Shown: piece by piece, positions 44,901 to 57,394 of the stretch
Layout: every line of letters begins with the position of its first letter
Numbering within the stretch: position 1 is the stretch's first letter
Origin: Labia minor
Lineage: Eukaryota; Arthropoda; Insecta; Dermaptera; Spongiphoridae
Length of the DNA: 64,000 nt
Direction: 5' to 3'
NCBI GenBank assembly: GCA_963082975.1
Contig: OY720348.1
Span: 18,839,146-18,903,145 of the forward strand
The notes under the pieces: model-generated
The model's input: only the letters and a program-made list of their open reading frames with translations
Told to the model about the DNA's origin: nothing
Databases searched by the model: none
Position numbers and translations under genes: made by a program

Positions 44901-45939
44901 TATGCCTATGGTTAGTAATTGGTCACTTAGTTTGAAATGGAATAATATTTCCATTCCTATTGTGTTGGCATTGTATTTGACGTTGATATGAATAATTAAT
45001 TTTCGATTTTTTTAATTTTCTATCACGAATTATAGATTCAATGAAAGCAAAGTAAAAAATAAAAAAAAAAAAACTACTTAGATTGAATTGTTACACTAAA
45101 CGCTTTTTTTTGACAAAACTACAAATTTTCTATTTTAATGTTTTTAATAATAATTCAGTTAAATTTAATTTTAGAGTTATAGATAATTCACAATAAGTAT
45201 ATAGATATTCACAATTAAATTGAAAAAAAAACTGTACTAATTGATTAATTATCATCCTTGGAAATAATGGATTATTCAAGAATGTGGTAACGCAGATGAA
45301 GGCTTCATCGGAATTTGTAGTTATGTAAAAATGATCGAGAGACATTTTTACAAACCTGTTAACCTCTAAATGAATTGGCTTTATCTCAGTCTATTCGTGG
45401 ATAAAACGGCGCCTAAAAGTAATTTTTCATCTACAGCAAAGTTATAAGTTATCCAAAAGATTAAATTACTTCTTGTTGAATGTTTTAATGGCTGCATACC
45501 TGAGATTTAATTAAGAAGAGGCTTAGCGAGTGATGTCAAGGCCGGTCAGCGAAAAGCAGGGTGCACATTTTTGTTTTCTTCTATTTTTTCAATTTGCAAT
45601 CCTAACAACCATCATCCCCACCAAAAGTTTATCTTCACTCTCGCCACATTGACTACAAAAAGAAAAAAAAAAAAAAAATTCATCCGTTTTAACAAATTAA
45701 AAGACAAAAGGTCTCCGAATAGTTATGTCTGTCTTCTTCGCGCTGCATCCATCACAGAGCAGGTTTATTTTTTCAAAAGCTTTTTTAACTTCGATTCATT
45801 TAATTTTCAATAAAATTATAATTAAGATTAGAGTTTTGAGTGGTTTTAATTGTTACTGTAGACTGTATTTGCGGCCGCTACTCAAGAACCATGATAGCCA
45901 GTTAATGGAACTTTTCTAATATGATTTTAATTTTATAAG

Positions 45940-45971
<32 letters not shown>

Positions 45972-46121
45972 GGTATATACTTCTCTCCCCCTCTCTCTCT
46001 AAATGAATAAAATTTTTAGAAACCCTACTTATAAGCCTTAAAACTAAATGCACATCCATCTTTTGTGTGTTTAATTAACTTATTATAAGATACTCAAGAA
46101 CACCAACAAAAAAAAAATAAC
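44901..46121. other. Unassigned DNA
   Basis: Short frames near 45571-45919 have no homologue that I recognise and no codon bias. A (TA)n run lies at about 45944-45971. The block 45360-45560 is less AT-rich and may be unique or regulatory sequence. Confidence 0.35.
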
Positions 46122-46724
46122 CTGGAGTGTCTCCTCTCGATTATCTCACAATTTGAATTGGATTAAATCACATATATTATATTTAAATTAAATATAATTA
46201 ATTACAAATTATAAATTAAAATAAATAAATAATATTTATTAAACCAGGGCATGTTTGGCTCTTTGTTGATGGCACCATGTCACGTGCTGGCGCGTGATTG
46301 CCAGTCAACGTATTAAAAAATTAATTCCGGTACTTTCAGCGATTCAATCAAGCTGAAATTCTATATATAGCAGTTTTATACAATTTTTAATGTGAAAAAC
46401 TATAAAACATATATCTTTATTTTTACGGTTAATTGATAGGAAAAAAATTAAAACCTGGTAGGTAATGACTCTCTTCCGAATGAGCTACATTTCTCAAAAG
46501 TTGATAGAAAACTACGAATTTGGAATAATGCCCGTGTACCACATTTCATCATTCTAGCTCAAACCGTTTTTGTGTAATCTTGTCTACATACACACACACA
46601 CACAGAGAGAGACATTTTTCTCAACCTTAGTGAAAATAACTCAGGGACATTCAAAACGTATAAAAACATCAAAATCTCGACATCGAAAATTTTCGTGATC
46701 GCAATGCTATCTCTGGCGAGATGG
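46122..46724 (-). mobile_element. HINE-A element, near full length
   Basis: Plus-strand start CTGGAGTGTCTCCTCTCG, CACACACACA core near 46590, end GATCGCAATGCTATCTCTGG then CGAGATGGT. Both subterminal repeats are present with single changes. Confidence 0.8.
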
Positions 46725-47046
46725 TAAAAAACAACTGATGGCAGAATTTTAATTTATAAGACAGAAAATAAAACTATATATACATTTAATTACTAATCAA
46801 ATTTGACATCAATGAGAAGCACTTCCACGATTTTCCAAGAATCCCGAAAATAAAAATTAAAATTCTAATGTTTTTTTTTTTTACAATTTTTTTTTTATAA
46901 TTTCTTTAAAATTGACGTACAATATAGTTTAATTTATTTTAAATTTATTAAATCCTTTTAATTAGTAATTTTATATCTTTTAATTTATTAGTAATATATA
47001 TATATATATAATATATTATAAAGTTATATATCTACTACTATATATA

Positions 47047-47370
47047 CGAGGGAAGGTCAATAAGCCTTGGCTTTTGGAATGAAACACAGGTTTATGGATA
47101 AAAAATTATTTCATTTTTCATTGTAGCCTCTTTTGAGCTTTATACACTTCACATCAACGTTTCATCAATTTTTATATTCCTTCCAAAAAAAATAAGATTT
47201 GTCGAGGACATTACAATAGGTATTTGTTTGTAAGATTATTTCATCGTTGGAGTCAAATATCTTTCCAACGAGCAATTTCTTTAGGTTTACAGACAAGAAA
47301 TAGTCGCTCTTAAATCCGGAGAATAGAGCAGATGTGGGAACAATTCGTATCCCAATTCATGGATTTTCAT
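47047..47370. mobile_element. Mariner relic, cut by a HINE-B element
   Basis: TA|CGAGGGAAGGTCAATAAG is a typical mariner terminal repeat. Minus-strand reading near 47100-47170 gives VKCIKLKRGYNEK, the degraded transposase C-terminus. The other end is missing where HINE-B sequence begins. Confidence 0.6.
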
Positions 47371-47384
47371 GAAAATTCACATTT

Positions 47385-47915
47385 GTCAAAAAAAACAGAA
47401 AAGAGTATTTTTAGCATGATGTCTGTCCGTCCGTAAAGATGTGCACAGCCTGAACGGCTCAACGGATTTTGATGAAATTTGGTATATTTACTTAATGCAT
47501 CAGTGGGATGAATTGATCAACTTTTGGTGCAAATCCGGAAACCGGGAGTGGTAATATTAGCGATCGACGATAGGAAGGGAAGGGTTATTTTCGCACCAAA
47601 TTTCACATAAGGAGATTTTTTACATATCACCACGAATCATGCTCTTCGTATTGGTTTTATTCTCGAGAAAAGTCATTTTTATTAGTTTTTTCTTAATTTA
47701 AAATTATATGACGTCATCCAGCCATTCATGACGTCACAGCCTGGTCTTACATATATATTATAAATAAAATAAAATTAAAAATATTTATGTTATATCCATA
47801 TCTGTTTTTTATTACATTAATAGATATATTAAAATTATTTGAAATTGTTTCTGTAGCTGGAAATTAATTTACTTCAAACCGTCGGTCGGTTCGGACCTGG
47901 CCACAGGTCAACTTA
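47385..47915 (+). mobile_element. HINE-B element, copy 2, 5' truncated
   Basis: Begins in the GTCTGTCCGTCCGT core region and ends GTCGGTCGGTTCGGACCTGG with hairpin GACCTG-GCCA-CAGGTC. The interior GACGTCATCCAGCC and GACGTCACAGCC blocks are shared with copies 3 and 4. Confidence 0.78.
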
Positions 47916-48098
47916 TTTTTCAAATTTTAAACTTAAATAAAGAATTATTTTTTAAGTTAAAAAAATTCTATTCTGGGTTGGAAAATTTTTTTTTTTTTTT
48001 AGTTTATAGTCTATCTTTTATTTAAGGGACTAGTAAATTTATTTCCAAATTTAATTTATCTATAAATAGAAAAAATATTATAAGATGGCCAAAATATA

Positions 48099-48147
<49 letters not shown>

Positions 48148-49084
48148 GAAAAAACATTAAATATATATGTGCATAGTTTTTCATTATATTATAATTTTAT
48201 TATTAGTAAATTAAAATTAATTATTAAATTAATTCGTGTATTTTGAAAAAAAAAAATAGAAGGAACAAAACTTTGTAGTGATTGTAGAGAGATTGACTAA
48301 CTGGATTAATTATTTTTAAAATTATTCATCACTCAACTTCTAATAACTTTATTTCCTTTCTCATGTTGAAAAAATTAATCTTCTAAGATTGGAATCTGAT
48401 AGAAAGTTTTGGATATATCTATTATGTTAATGAAGTCAAGTTAATAAGAATAATAATTAATTTCAAGTCATTTTTAATCAAAGAAATAAAATTTTAAATG
48501 AGAATTAAGTTTAACTGTTAAGGGAATGAGAGAGCTGATTCCATAATAACTTCGAACATTAAAAGTGCACATGAAATGGAAATAGGAAAGGAATATATGT
48601 GCGAATCGGATATAAAAAGTCTTGTAATATTTTTTTTATATGGGTAATTGAGGGATGTTCACTTTTCAAGCCTGTTCTCTTATAAACTGTGACCTTTTCT
48701 TTTAAAATTTTTTGATTTCTCTTTGCCTACGCCTCGTTGAAGAATATTTGAGGTTTGCAATCCTTATCATCCTTGTCATCCTTGTCATCTGTCATTTCAT
48801 GCTTTTTCTTTCTTTTTTTTTTATTTAAATGTATAGCCCTCGGATCTAGTCCATTCAGTCAACCTACACAGATAGATATGGTATACGAAATCTGTTCAAA
48901 AGAAAAGATGAATTTGAAATTTTCGAGAGCTGTGTGCATTCGATTATCGAATTTTTTGTTTGTTATGTTGGCACACATATGTTTCTCATACGTTGACATT
49001 ATCAGTCATTTTGGATTAGTAGTATGTTTTTGACTACTGAAAAAGTTAGTCACGTTTTTATTTGTTCTTCGATTTTTTAGAGAC
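47916..49084. other. Unassigned DNA with a long (TA)n
   Basis: A pure (TA)n tract of roughly 50 bp occupies about 48097-48145. A frame at 48755-49033 has no recognisable product and contains a repeated CTTGTCATC motif. Confidence 0.4.
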
Positions 49085-49521
49085 TGTATTAAATTTTGCG
49101 TTAAAATGGAATAAAGTGCTCCAACGCACTTAAAATGTTGACTGTGGCATTCGGAGAGTCTAGTTTGTCTCAAAAAAAATGTTTATAAGTGGTACAAACG
49201 CTTTAAAAAATCCCGCTAAGTTCAATCCAATGTGAAGTTTTTGCTCACTGTTTTCTTCGATTACAATGGCGTGGTGCATCATGAATTCTTGCTAACTGGT
49301 CGTACTGTTAATAAGGGATATTACAAGGAAGTTATGAAACGTTTGCGTGAAGCAATACGGCTCAAACGATCGGAATTGTGGAAAAATAAATCATAAATTC
49401 TGCACCAGCTCACACATCATTGCTTGTTCGTGATTTTTTGGCCAAAAACAACACCGTAATCATGCCTCAACCACCGTATCCTCCAGATTTGGCTCCCTGT
49501 GACTTTTTCCTATTCTCAAAT
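49085..49521 (+). pseudogene. Mariner transposase relic with internal deletion
   Basis: The N-terminal HTH piece LKMLTVAFGESSLSQKK and WYKRFKK are followed directly by LLTVFFDYNGVVHHEFLLTG (around the second catalytic Asp), NKGYYKEVMKRLREAIRLKR and LWKN. Then, in another frame, VIMPQPPYPPDLAPCDFFLF brings the third Asp of the D34D motif. About 90 residues between the HTH and FFDYNG are missing and frames shift. The element is cut on the right by a HINE-A fragment. This is a plain DNA transposon relic. Confidence 0.85.
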
Positions 49522-49789
49522 AGTTTTTCCCATGATTAAAAATTGTAAAAAACTGCTATATATAGAATTTCAGCTTGATTGAATCGCTGAAAGTACCGCT
49601 ATTAATTTTTTAACACATTGACTGACAATCACCACGTCGCGCCATCAAGAGCCAAACACGCGCTGATTTAATAAAAAATATTTATTAATTTTAATTTATA
49701 ATTTTTAATTAATTAAATTTAATTTAAATATAATATATGTTAATTAAAGCCATTCAAATATGCGAGATAGTCAAGTGGAGACACTCCAG
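49522..49789 (+). mobile_element. HINE-A 3' fragment
   Basis: The right half of the family only, from TTTTTCCCATGATTAAAAAT to GCGAGATAGTCAAGTGG and GGAGACACTCCAG. It directly abuts the mariner relic. Confidence 0.75.
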
Positions 49790-50376
49790 ATTTATTTTAA
49801 TGGTTGTTAGTTCAAATTATCTTCACTGCCCACAAATGGATTCTTTACTCATAAAACCTTAAAGAAACTAAGATCTTTAAAATAATTAAGTTTTTATTAA
49901 AAAATTTTGGTACCTCTCCTAACAATAATCCGTGCCTCCCTAGTTAGGAAACCGCAGCCTTAGAGACACCTTTTTTGATTATTGATTTTATATCATTGAG
50001 CATGAAATCAATTATGGAAGTCATTCCTTTTTTAGCCATACAATTTAATAAACTATCAACTTTTTCGTTCTCTGTGATTCCACACTGACTCGGAATTCAA
50101 AATAATTTCATTTTTAATATATATATATATATATACATATTCAAAAGTAATTTAAATAAAATTAATTTTAAAAATAAATAAATTACCAATTACTTCATTT
50201 TAAAGTTCCAGTGAGATAAACAACTTTAAACATAAAATTTCAATTAGCTTATTAATGTGTATGTTACATTGGGTTAAAAAAAATCTAAACAACAAGGAGT
50301 TGTGTTAAGTAAACATCAAACATTTATATACTTGGATTCCAAATCGTGGCAACTAAAGCGGTTATTGTTATGACAG

Positions 50377-50577
50377 TATTTCACATTTGAAATCTCTTCT
50401 CACGCATGCGCGTTAACCTGTATACTTGAAACATTAAACAAATAAATACATTGATAGAAAATAAAATTCTATCACGGAGAAGACCATTTGTCTAATTAAA
50501 CTGTTTATATGATTGGTGTTTCAAGCTTATAGGTTATTGCATGGCGGACAAAAGGTATTTTAAATGTGAAATAGTGG
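50377..50577. repeat. Imperfect foldback element
   Basis: Left TATTTCACATTTGAAAT...GTATACTTGAAAC pairs with right GTTTCAAGCTTATAGG...TTTAAATGTGAAATA. The arms are about 57 bp with mismatches. No coding; origin unknown. Confidence 0.5.
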
Positions 50578-50646
50578 CATAAAAATGTTGTATGTTTACC
50601 TAGGAGAACTCCTTCAAGGTGCCTGGATATTTTTCCCGTCAGTATA

Positions 50647-50688
<42 letters not shown>

Positions 50689-51640
50689 TATATATGTATA
50701 TGTCTAGATCAGATTAGAACAAAATCTATAAATACTACAGTGTTGAAATTTTATATTTAACTGAGATGTGACATGAACCTTTTTCATTCAAATTGACCAA
50801 CTGGAAGTTTAAGTTTACTTTTGTAATTTTAAATTTGTTTGAAATATTTTGTATAAAATCGATAACAATTTTGAATCAATTATATGAAAATCATCCGGAT
50901 AAGGTTTTATTTTATCACTATAATATTTATCTAATTTTAGAAAGAAGAATTTTTAGTAGTGAAATTATTACATTCCAACTGAGAGATACAATGAAGAAAA
51001 AATATATTAAATACAATAGACATAAAAATAAATACTCCTTATGATAATCCTTATTTTATATTAATTCAATATTGATGAAAACCTGAAAAGTAAGATGAAA
51101 TGTATATTTATTTGAAAAATTCATATTTGAAAACATATTCCCAAATTGATGAAAATTATTCTCATTTATTCTGCGATCAATGTTTGAGATTCAAAGTAGC
51201 AAAGAAAGGACTTGGCTGCAATCGGGAGTCGATTGTGCCCCTCTTTTTATAAATAGAAATCTTGATGAACGAAAAAAAAAAATGTTCCAAACAAAGAATG
51301 CACGAATGGATGAGGTTGGAAGACGTCTATGTTTTCATTCGCTTCCGATTTCAAGTGTCAAACGATAGAAAATATAAAAAAAAAATGAAAGAGAACCGTT
51401 TTGTCTTCTCCCCGAAAATAAAAAAAACAAAAAAAATTTAAAATAAACAAAGTCAAAATAAAGGGAGTCCTTTTTAATTGGCAAAGAACAATTTTGTTTG
51501 ATTTTATAATTAGATAATAGCATAAAAAACTAAAAGTATAATTTCTATCCATCCATCTAATTCATAATAGGTGAATATTTATAATAACTTATAATCCGAA
51601 TTTGTCCTTACCTTTAACAAGTCTTTTGGCTACAAAGTTT
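50578..51640. other. Unassigned DNA
   Basis: Contains a (TA)n tract at about 50644-50688. Short frames at 50793-51044 and 51180-51368 show no domain and no codon bias. Confidence 0.35.
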
Positions 51641-51689
51641 AAATGGGAATTCACAAAGTAGGTTACATTTTGGAATTAAGTCAAAACTA

Positions 51690-51990
51690 GTACAGGAAAA
51701 TGTTTTTTATTATATACATTTGAAAGAGGAACTAAAATACTATTTTTCTACATAATCGCCAAAAAAGTTCAGACATTTATCGTAGCGATGAACGAGCTTC
51801 GAAATTCTTTACTCATAGAAATCCGCCGCCTGAGTGTGGTACCCACCTGGCAAAAAACTTATGGTAGCCTAACTTTTGAGAAACAATTTCGTACACTAAA
51901 GGGCATGAAATTTGCGGAAAACTGTAGGAAAGTTCGGTTATGGTGAAACGACTGTGAAAAAAATGAACCGGTGGAAAAGACATGAAAAAA
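51690..51990 (-). pseudogene. Mariner relic, N- and C-termini joined
   Basis: The minus strand shows EIVSQKLGYHKFFARWVPHS (N-terminal HTH region, about 51890-51840) followed within a few residues by the C-terminal piece FHRYDKCLNFFGDYVEK (about 51790-51740, in another frame). The catalytic core is absent, so this is a deletion derivative. Another mariner lineage than 49085. Confidence 0.7.
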
Positions 51991-52330
51991 TTAGAGAAAA
52001 ACCATTTGTTAATTTATTTTATATATTATTTGTTATTTTTCTTGATAAGGTTTAAATAAATAAATTCTATTACTATAAATTTGTTTTATTATACAATTAT
52101 TTAAATGAATGTTGTTTTCTTTTATATATCATATTGATCATCATTGTCAATCAATTATTTAAATTTATCCATATATCTATACATATATATATATATGTGT
52201 GTGTATGTAAATTTCTGGTAGGAACAATTTCCTCCGAAGAGACGTCGAGGGACTTGGATAAATAGATTGAGCGTTTCATAAAAACATTAATTTTATTGTT
52301 ATAAAATATGTACAATTCTCTCAAAATAAA
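51991..52330. other. AT-rich DNA
   Basis: Nothing recognised; short (TA)n and (TG)n near 52180-52207. Confidence 0.4.
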
Positions 52331-52335
52331 AAAAA

Positions 52336-52831
52336 TAAGTTGACCTGTGGCCAGGTCCGAACCGACCGACAGTTTGAAATAAATTAATTTCCAGCTACAG
52401 AAACAATTTCAAATAATTTTAATATATCTATTAATGTAATAAAAAACATTTTAATTTTATTTTATTTATAATATATATGTAAGACCAGGCTGTGACGTCA
52501 TGAATGGCTGGATGACGTCATATAATTTTAAATTAAGAAAAAACTAATAAAAATGACTTTTCTCGAGAATAAAACCAATACGAAGAGCATGATTCGTGGT
52601 GATATGTAAAAAATCTCCTTATGTGAAATTTGGTGCGAAAATAACCCTTCCCTTCCTATCGTCGATCGCTAATATTACCACTCCCGGTTTCCGGATTTGC
52701 ACCAAAAAGTTGATCAATTCATCCCACTGATGCATTAAGTAAATATACCAAATTTCATCAAAATCCGTTGAGCCGTTCAGGCTGTACACATCTTTACGGA
52801 CGGACAGACATCATGCTAAAATACTTTTTTC
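52336..52831 (-). mobile_element. HINE-B element, copy 3, running into the gap
   Basis: Plus-strand start AAGTTGACCTGTGGCCAGGT with ACCGACCGACAG is the reversed 3' end. It continues through CTAATATTACCACTCCCGG to GGACGGACAGACATCATGC and is cut by the N run. Nearly identical to copy 2 in the opposite orientation. Confidence 0.8.
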
Positions 52832-53031
52832 NNNNNNNNNNNNNNNNNNNNNNNNNNNNNNNNNNNNNNNNNNNNNNNNNNNNNNNNNNNNNNNNNNNNN
52901 NNNNNNNNNNNNNNNNNNNNNNNNNNNNNNNNNNNNNNNNNNNNNNNNNNNNNNNNNNNNNNNNNNNNNNNNNNNNNNNNNNNNNNNNNNNNNNNNNNNN
53001 NNNNNNNNNNNNNNNNNNNNNNNNNNNNNNN
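52832..53031. other. Assembly gap of 200 N
   Basis: Exactly 200 unknown bases inside the core of a HINE-B copy. The round number suggests a placeholder, so the true distance is unknown and any frame through it is meaningless. Confidence 0.98.
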
Positions 53032-53272
53032 AGGTTGAAAGTATAAAATGAACTAAATTTAAATTTTTACTGTTTTTTAGTATAATAAAACTTCCTTTTT
53101 AGATAACAAATTTACAGGTTATTACTCTTGTCATATCTTAAAATAAAATTATCTATAAATTGTTTTATATAACATTTTATATACCTATTTCACCTTTTTT
53201 GAAGTGAAAACTTCTTTAGCGGCGTTGGGCACTTTTGCGGGATGGGGAAAAAATATAGATTTCGCGTGAGAT

Positions 53273-53352
53273 TCCAAAACGACCCGACCGTTCCAAAACG
53301 ACCCGTCCGACCGACCGTTCCAAAACGACCCGTCGACCGACCGACCGATATA
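53273..53352. repeat. GC-richer minisatellite, three units
   Basis: CCAAAACGACCCG occurs three times with interspersed (CCGA)n: after GATT, after CCGACCGTT and again after GACCGACCGTT. Unit length varies from about 18 to 30 bp. It is unlike the surrounding AT-rich DNA. Confidence 0.7.
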
Positions 53353-53665
53353 CGCATGCGCAATACGCCAGAATGTTAGACACTCTTTACAAAATTTTAC
53401 ATATTTGCCATATTAAATATTATTATTATTTATATTTACATTAATAATCAGTATTACTAAATTATGTATATATAAAATAAAATATTTTAATATATTATTA
53501 TGTGTTAAATTATATTAAATTAATTTCTAATATATTTATATAATTTAAAATTAATTTCAGAATATATATATATATATATATTAAATTATATACTATATAT
53601 AATATATTACATAATATATATTTTAATAAATTAATTTTTAAATATATATGTGTGTGTGTGTGTGT

Positions 53666-53880
53666 GTGTGACCGTAAAAGTAAAGATATATGTTTGATAA
53701 TTTTTCACATGATTAATAATTGTATAAAACTGCTATATATAGAATTTCAGCTTGATAGAATCGCTGAAAGTACCAGAATTAATTTTTTAACACTGGAAAT
53801 CTCACGCGCCAACACGTGACGTGGTGCCATCAACAAAGAGCCAAACACTCCACTATCCACTCGACTATCTCGCAAATTTG
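53666..53880 (+). mobile_element. HINE-A 3' fragment, rearranged
   Basis: Follows a (TG)n tract and runs through AAAGATATATGTTTGATAAT, TTTCAGCTTGATAGAATCGC, AACACGTGACGTGGTGCCAT. The expected terminal hairpin is replaced by a short reversed piece CCACTCGACTATCTCGC. Confidence 0.65.
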
Positions 53881-53984
53881 AATTTGATTAAATAATATTT
53901 ATTAAATTAAATTAAATTAAATTAATTAAATTATAATTTAATAAATATTATTTATAACATCAAAAACATCAAAATCTCAACATC

Positions 53985-54190
53985 GAAAATTGAATTGCTG
54001 AAAGTACCAGAATTAATTTTTTAACACTGGAAATCTCACGCGCCAACACGTGACGTGGTGCCATCAAAAAAGAGCTAAACTTTCGCTGGTTTAATAAATA
54101 TTATTTATTAATTTTAATTTATAATTGAATTAATTTAATTTAATTTAAATTAATATATGTTATTTAATCCAATTCAAATTTGCGAGATAT
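53985..54190 (+). mobile_element. Second HINE-A 3' fragment
   Basis: Repeats the block of the previous fragment from TTGAATTGCTGAAAGTACC to TTTGCGAGATA, where it stops before the hairpin. Together the two form a local duplication of the family's 3' half. Confidence 0.65.
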
Positions 54191-55088
54191 GCTGAATATG
54201 CTTTTAAATAAAAAAAAATTTCAAGAAAGTAATTGGAATTATTAATATTAAGAATCAATAAATAAATTTATTAAATATACATTTAAACATGTAAATTAAT
54301 CTATATATAAATTTAATAAATATTCAAACAATAATTGAAACAATATAAATAAAACGATTCAATATTTTACTTACATTGTGATTTATATTTTTATTTTTAT
54401 TACAACTATTATTATGGGTATGTTATTTTTGGCAGTTTAAAAAAAATTAAAAATATTAATAAAATTTATCAAAATAATAAGTTGAAAAGATTTCCAATTA
54501 TTTTTATTTATTTATTGTAAATTTTTCAATGTAACCATGGTAACCATAAATAGACTTTTACCAAAATATTACTATTTAAATTAATTTTGGATAAATTAAT
54601 TTTGAATTTAACTACACTAAAACCTTCCCTGGGACGCCCACAACAATCCCTGAAAGTTTCATCGCAATCGGACGGGTAGTTTTTGAGTATTTGACAGACA
54701 CACACACAGACAGACAGACAGACAGACAGACATATATATATATATTCATACACATCGTATTTTTAATATTTTTGCAATAATAATCAGTTTGCTGAAAAAA
54801 ATAATTATGAATTTTATATATATATATATATACGTATATAAATTTCATTTTTCTCGTGAAGCTGGTGCGCATTCCGTCTGCTTTCAAATTTCTTACGCAC
54901 AAGTTTTCACTTCTGTCGGCCAGTCCCACGACTGCCAATTCGACTTTTTTTATTTATTTATTTGTTTTATTTATGAACGTATTTAAGTGAAAATGTTGCC
55001 AGTTCGTTAGCAACCCAATAGAAGCCTTAATATAAAATTTGGTTATGATCGGATTTATCGTTTGACCCGAATTTCTTCAATAAGATTT
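54191..55088. other. AT-rich DNA with DINE-like sequence
   Basis: 54610-54735 reads CATCGCAATCGGACGGGTAG followed by (CA)n and (CAGA)n, the style of Helentron-element cores, but no ends were found. A frame on the minus strand is only antisense to this core. Confidence 0.45.
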
Positions 55089-55740
55089 CTACTACACATA
55101 CACACACACATACGTGAAGGGGAAAACAACTATTTGAGGATCAGAATGACTTGAAACGTGGAGATCTGTTAAAAGTAGCATAAAGGTAGTAAATCAGGAT
55201 TACAATACCCTTATTCTCAAATAACTTAAACGTTTTTTCGATTGAAAAGTATAAACTTTTTACTACACATATACACACACATACGTGAACGGAAAAACAT
55301 ATATTTGAGGATCAGAATGACTTGAAACGTAGAGATCTGTTAAAAGTAAATCAGGATTATAATACCCTTATTCTCAAAAAACTTAAAAGTTTTTTCAATT
55401 GAAAAGTATAAACTTTTTACTACACATACACACACATATACGTGAACGGGAAAACAACTATTTGAGGATCAGAATGACTTGAAACGTGGAGATCTGTTAA
55501 AAGTAGCATAAAGGTAGTAAATCAGGATTACAATACCCTTATTCTCAAAAAACTTAAAAGTTTTTTCAATTGAAAGGATAAACTTTTCACTACACATACA
55601 CACACATACGTGAACGGAAAAACATATATTTGAGGATCAGAATGACTTGAAACGTAGAGATCTGTTAAAAGTAAATCAGGATTACAATACCCTTATTCTC
55701 AAAAAACTTAGAAGTTTTTTCAATTTTCAAGTATCAAGTC
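55089..55740. repeat. ~160-170-bp minisatellite, four units
   Basis: Units begin at the TACTACACAT phrase near 55089, 55261, 55418 and 55589. Each has a CACACA tract, TACGTGAA, TTGAGGATCAGAATGACTTG, AAACGT(A/G)GAGATCTGTTAAA, AATACCCTTATTCTC and TTTTTCAATTGAAA. Units 1 and 3 carry an extra GCATAAAGGTAG that units 2 and 4 lack, so the array alternates. Confidence 0.85.
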
Positions 55741-57079
55741 TCATTTTCTTTCTTTTTTTTTAAATTCTGATAAAATTTTTCTCTCTCATAAGAGATAAAA
55801 TGTGTATTATTTAATTCTCTATAAATTGTTTTAAATAATTTTTGATATTTTAAGAAAAATTTTTACTTTTTTATTTCTTTTTATCTTGGTTATATTTAAA
55901 GTTTGACAACATCTTACATAGAACATGAAATTTCTAGAATAAGAAAGCATAAAATTATCTCTAAATTGTTTCATATAAATTTTTTTTTATATATTTGTTA
56001 TAGTTTTTGAAAAAGGCAACATTACAACAATTTGGAAATAAATATATAATTATTTATTATTAAATATTAAACTATCTATTGGATGTTAAATAAATAAGAA
56101 ATATACATATATATATATATATATAGAATGATTTTATAATTATTCAATTAAAAATAAATTTCTGGCCTCGATGAGAGATTTCTAAAAACTATCTAGGGTG
56201 TCGATGATTAATATAGTTGGACGACCCCTGATGTATATTTTATAAGAAACAATGAATTCATTTTTTAAATTAAAAATAAGATCATTTGAAATTGGTAAAG
56301 TTACACATAATATGTCTAATGGAGATAAAAATATTTGATATATTTATTAAACAATCTCTTGATTAAATATATCAATTTTTTTTTTAGTCCATTTATCATC
56401 TGTGAGAAGAAAGCATAAATAATTCAATTAATTACCAAGTCTAATTAATAATTAATCAGTGCTTTTTAGAATTATGAAAAAAATTAATTGAAAAACAAAT
56501 TCTTGATAAGATTAGATATAGAAAATTTATCATTTTAATGAAAGAGGAAAATATTCTTATCGGGTCGGTCAGCAGGATCTTAGGACCCCGAATATAGACA
56601 GATAAATAATTATTTAATAATTAAATTGTCCTCCTAAATTTCAATATCGTTCATTTTGATTCCATAAAAAAAAAAAAATAAATAAATAAGAATTCAATTC
56701 CCTTGTCTTCGTTGAATGACACCATAACAAAGTTAAAGGCTACCAAATCGTATCCATCATCAAATAATAAGCAAATCGTTTTCTGAAAAAAAAAAACCTG
56801 ATTCATTTGAGTGAATTTTTCTAGGCCATCTTTCTTTCTAGAAAAGCACTTGTCGCGTCAAGCAAAACTATTTATAAAAATGTCAATCATTTTGTTGATT
56901 CTTTTGAACCATTTCAATTTTAAACAGATGTCTATGTTCAATCAAACCGGGAGTTTCGATTCAAGCAACATCTCTCCTGTTAAAAAAAAGAACTCGAAAA
57001 TGTTTTAATTTGGAATAAAACTTATTTTCCACTTCTTTGAGCAAAACAAAAATATTTAAACAAAATTTTAAAAATTAAT
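55741..57079. other. AT-rich DNA, nothing recognised
   Basis: No gene supported. A frame at 56811-57008 lacks any recognisable domain. Confidence 0.4.
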
Positions 57080-57358
57080 GATAACCAGAGCCATACTAAC
57101 CATATGCCCCTATAAGCTGTTTAGACTACATCCCAGGGGCGCCGTAACTTAAAGGGCGCCACGAACGTAAAGATAAGGAATTTTTAAATATGCTTAAACT
57201 AAAAATGAAATGTAGTTTAACTGGAACTTTATTTAACAAAATAATTATAATTATAACTGTAATGAAATATTAACAAAATGTAAGAATTTTAATGCCTAGG
57301 CACTAGGGCGCTAAATGGTTTATAGCACAGAGCGTCAAAATTGATAAGAACGATTCTG
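57080..57358. mobile_element. hAT-like repeat, uninterrupted copy
   Basis: Starts CAGAGCCATACTAACC and ends GAACGATTCTG, an approximate inverted repeat. It is the reverse-orientation homologue of 13365-16144 without the LINE or the MITE: ATGAAATATTAACAAAATG is continuous here. Flanks ATGATAAC and ACCGTAAC share five of eight bases and may be a decayed 8-bp duplication. Confidence 0.72.
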
Positions 57359-57394
57359 ACCGTAACATGAACAATATACAAGAAACTATATTTT

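Noticed and set aside
45571-45919. Overlapping short frames next to a less AT-rich block
   Set aside because: No domain, no codon bias, long lysine and phenylalanine runs from simple sequence.
51180-51368. 62-codon frame beginning MFEIQSSKERTWL
   Set aside because: No family recognised, opposite-strand frames of equal length exist, and no splice context supports it.
52768-53046. Open frame through the N run
   Set aside because: Most of it is unknown sequence.
55089-55740. Regularly spaced repeat that might be mistaken for a CRISPR-like array
   Set aside because: The repeat covers the whole unit with no unique spacers, and the genome is eukaryotic; it is a minisatellite.
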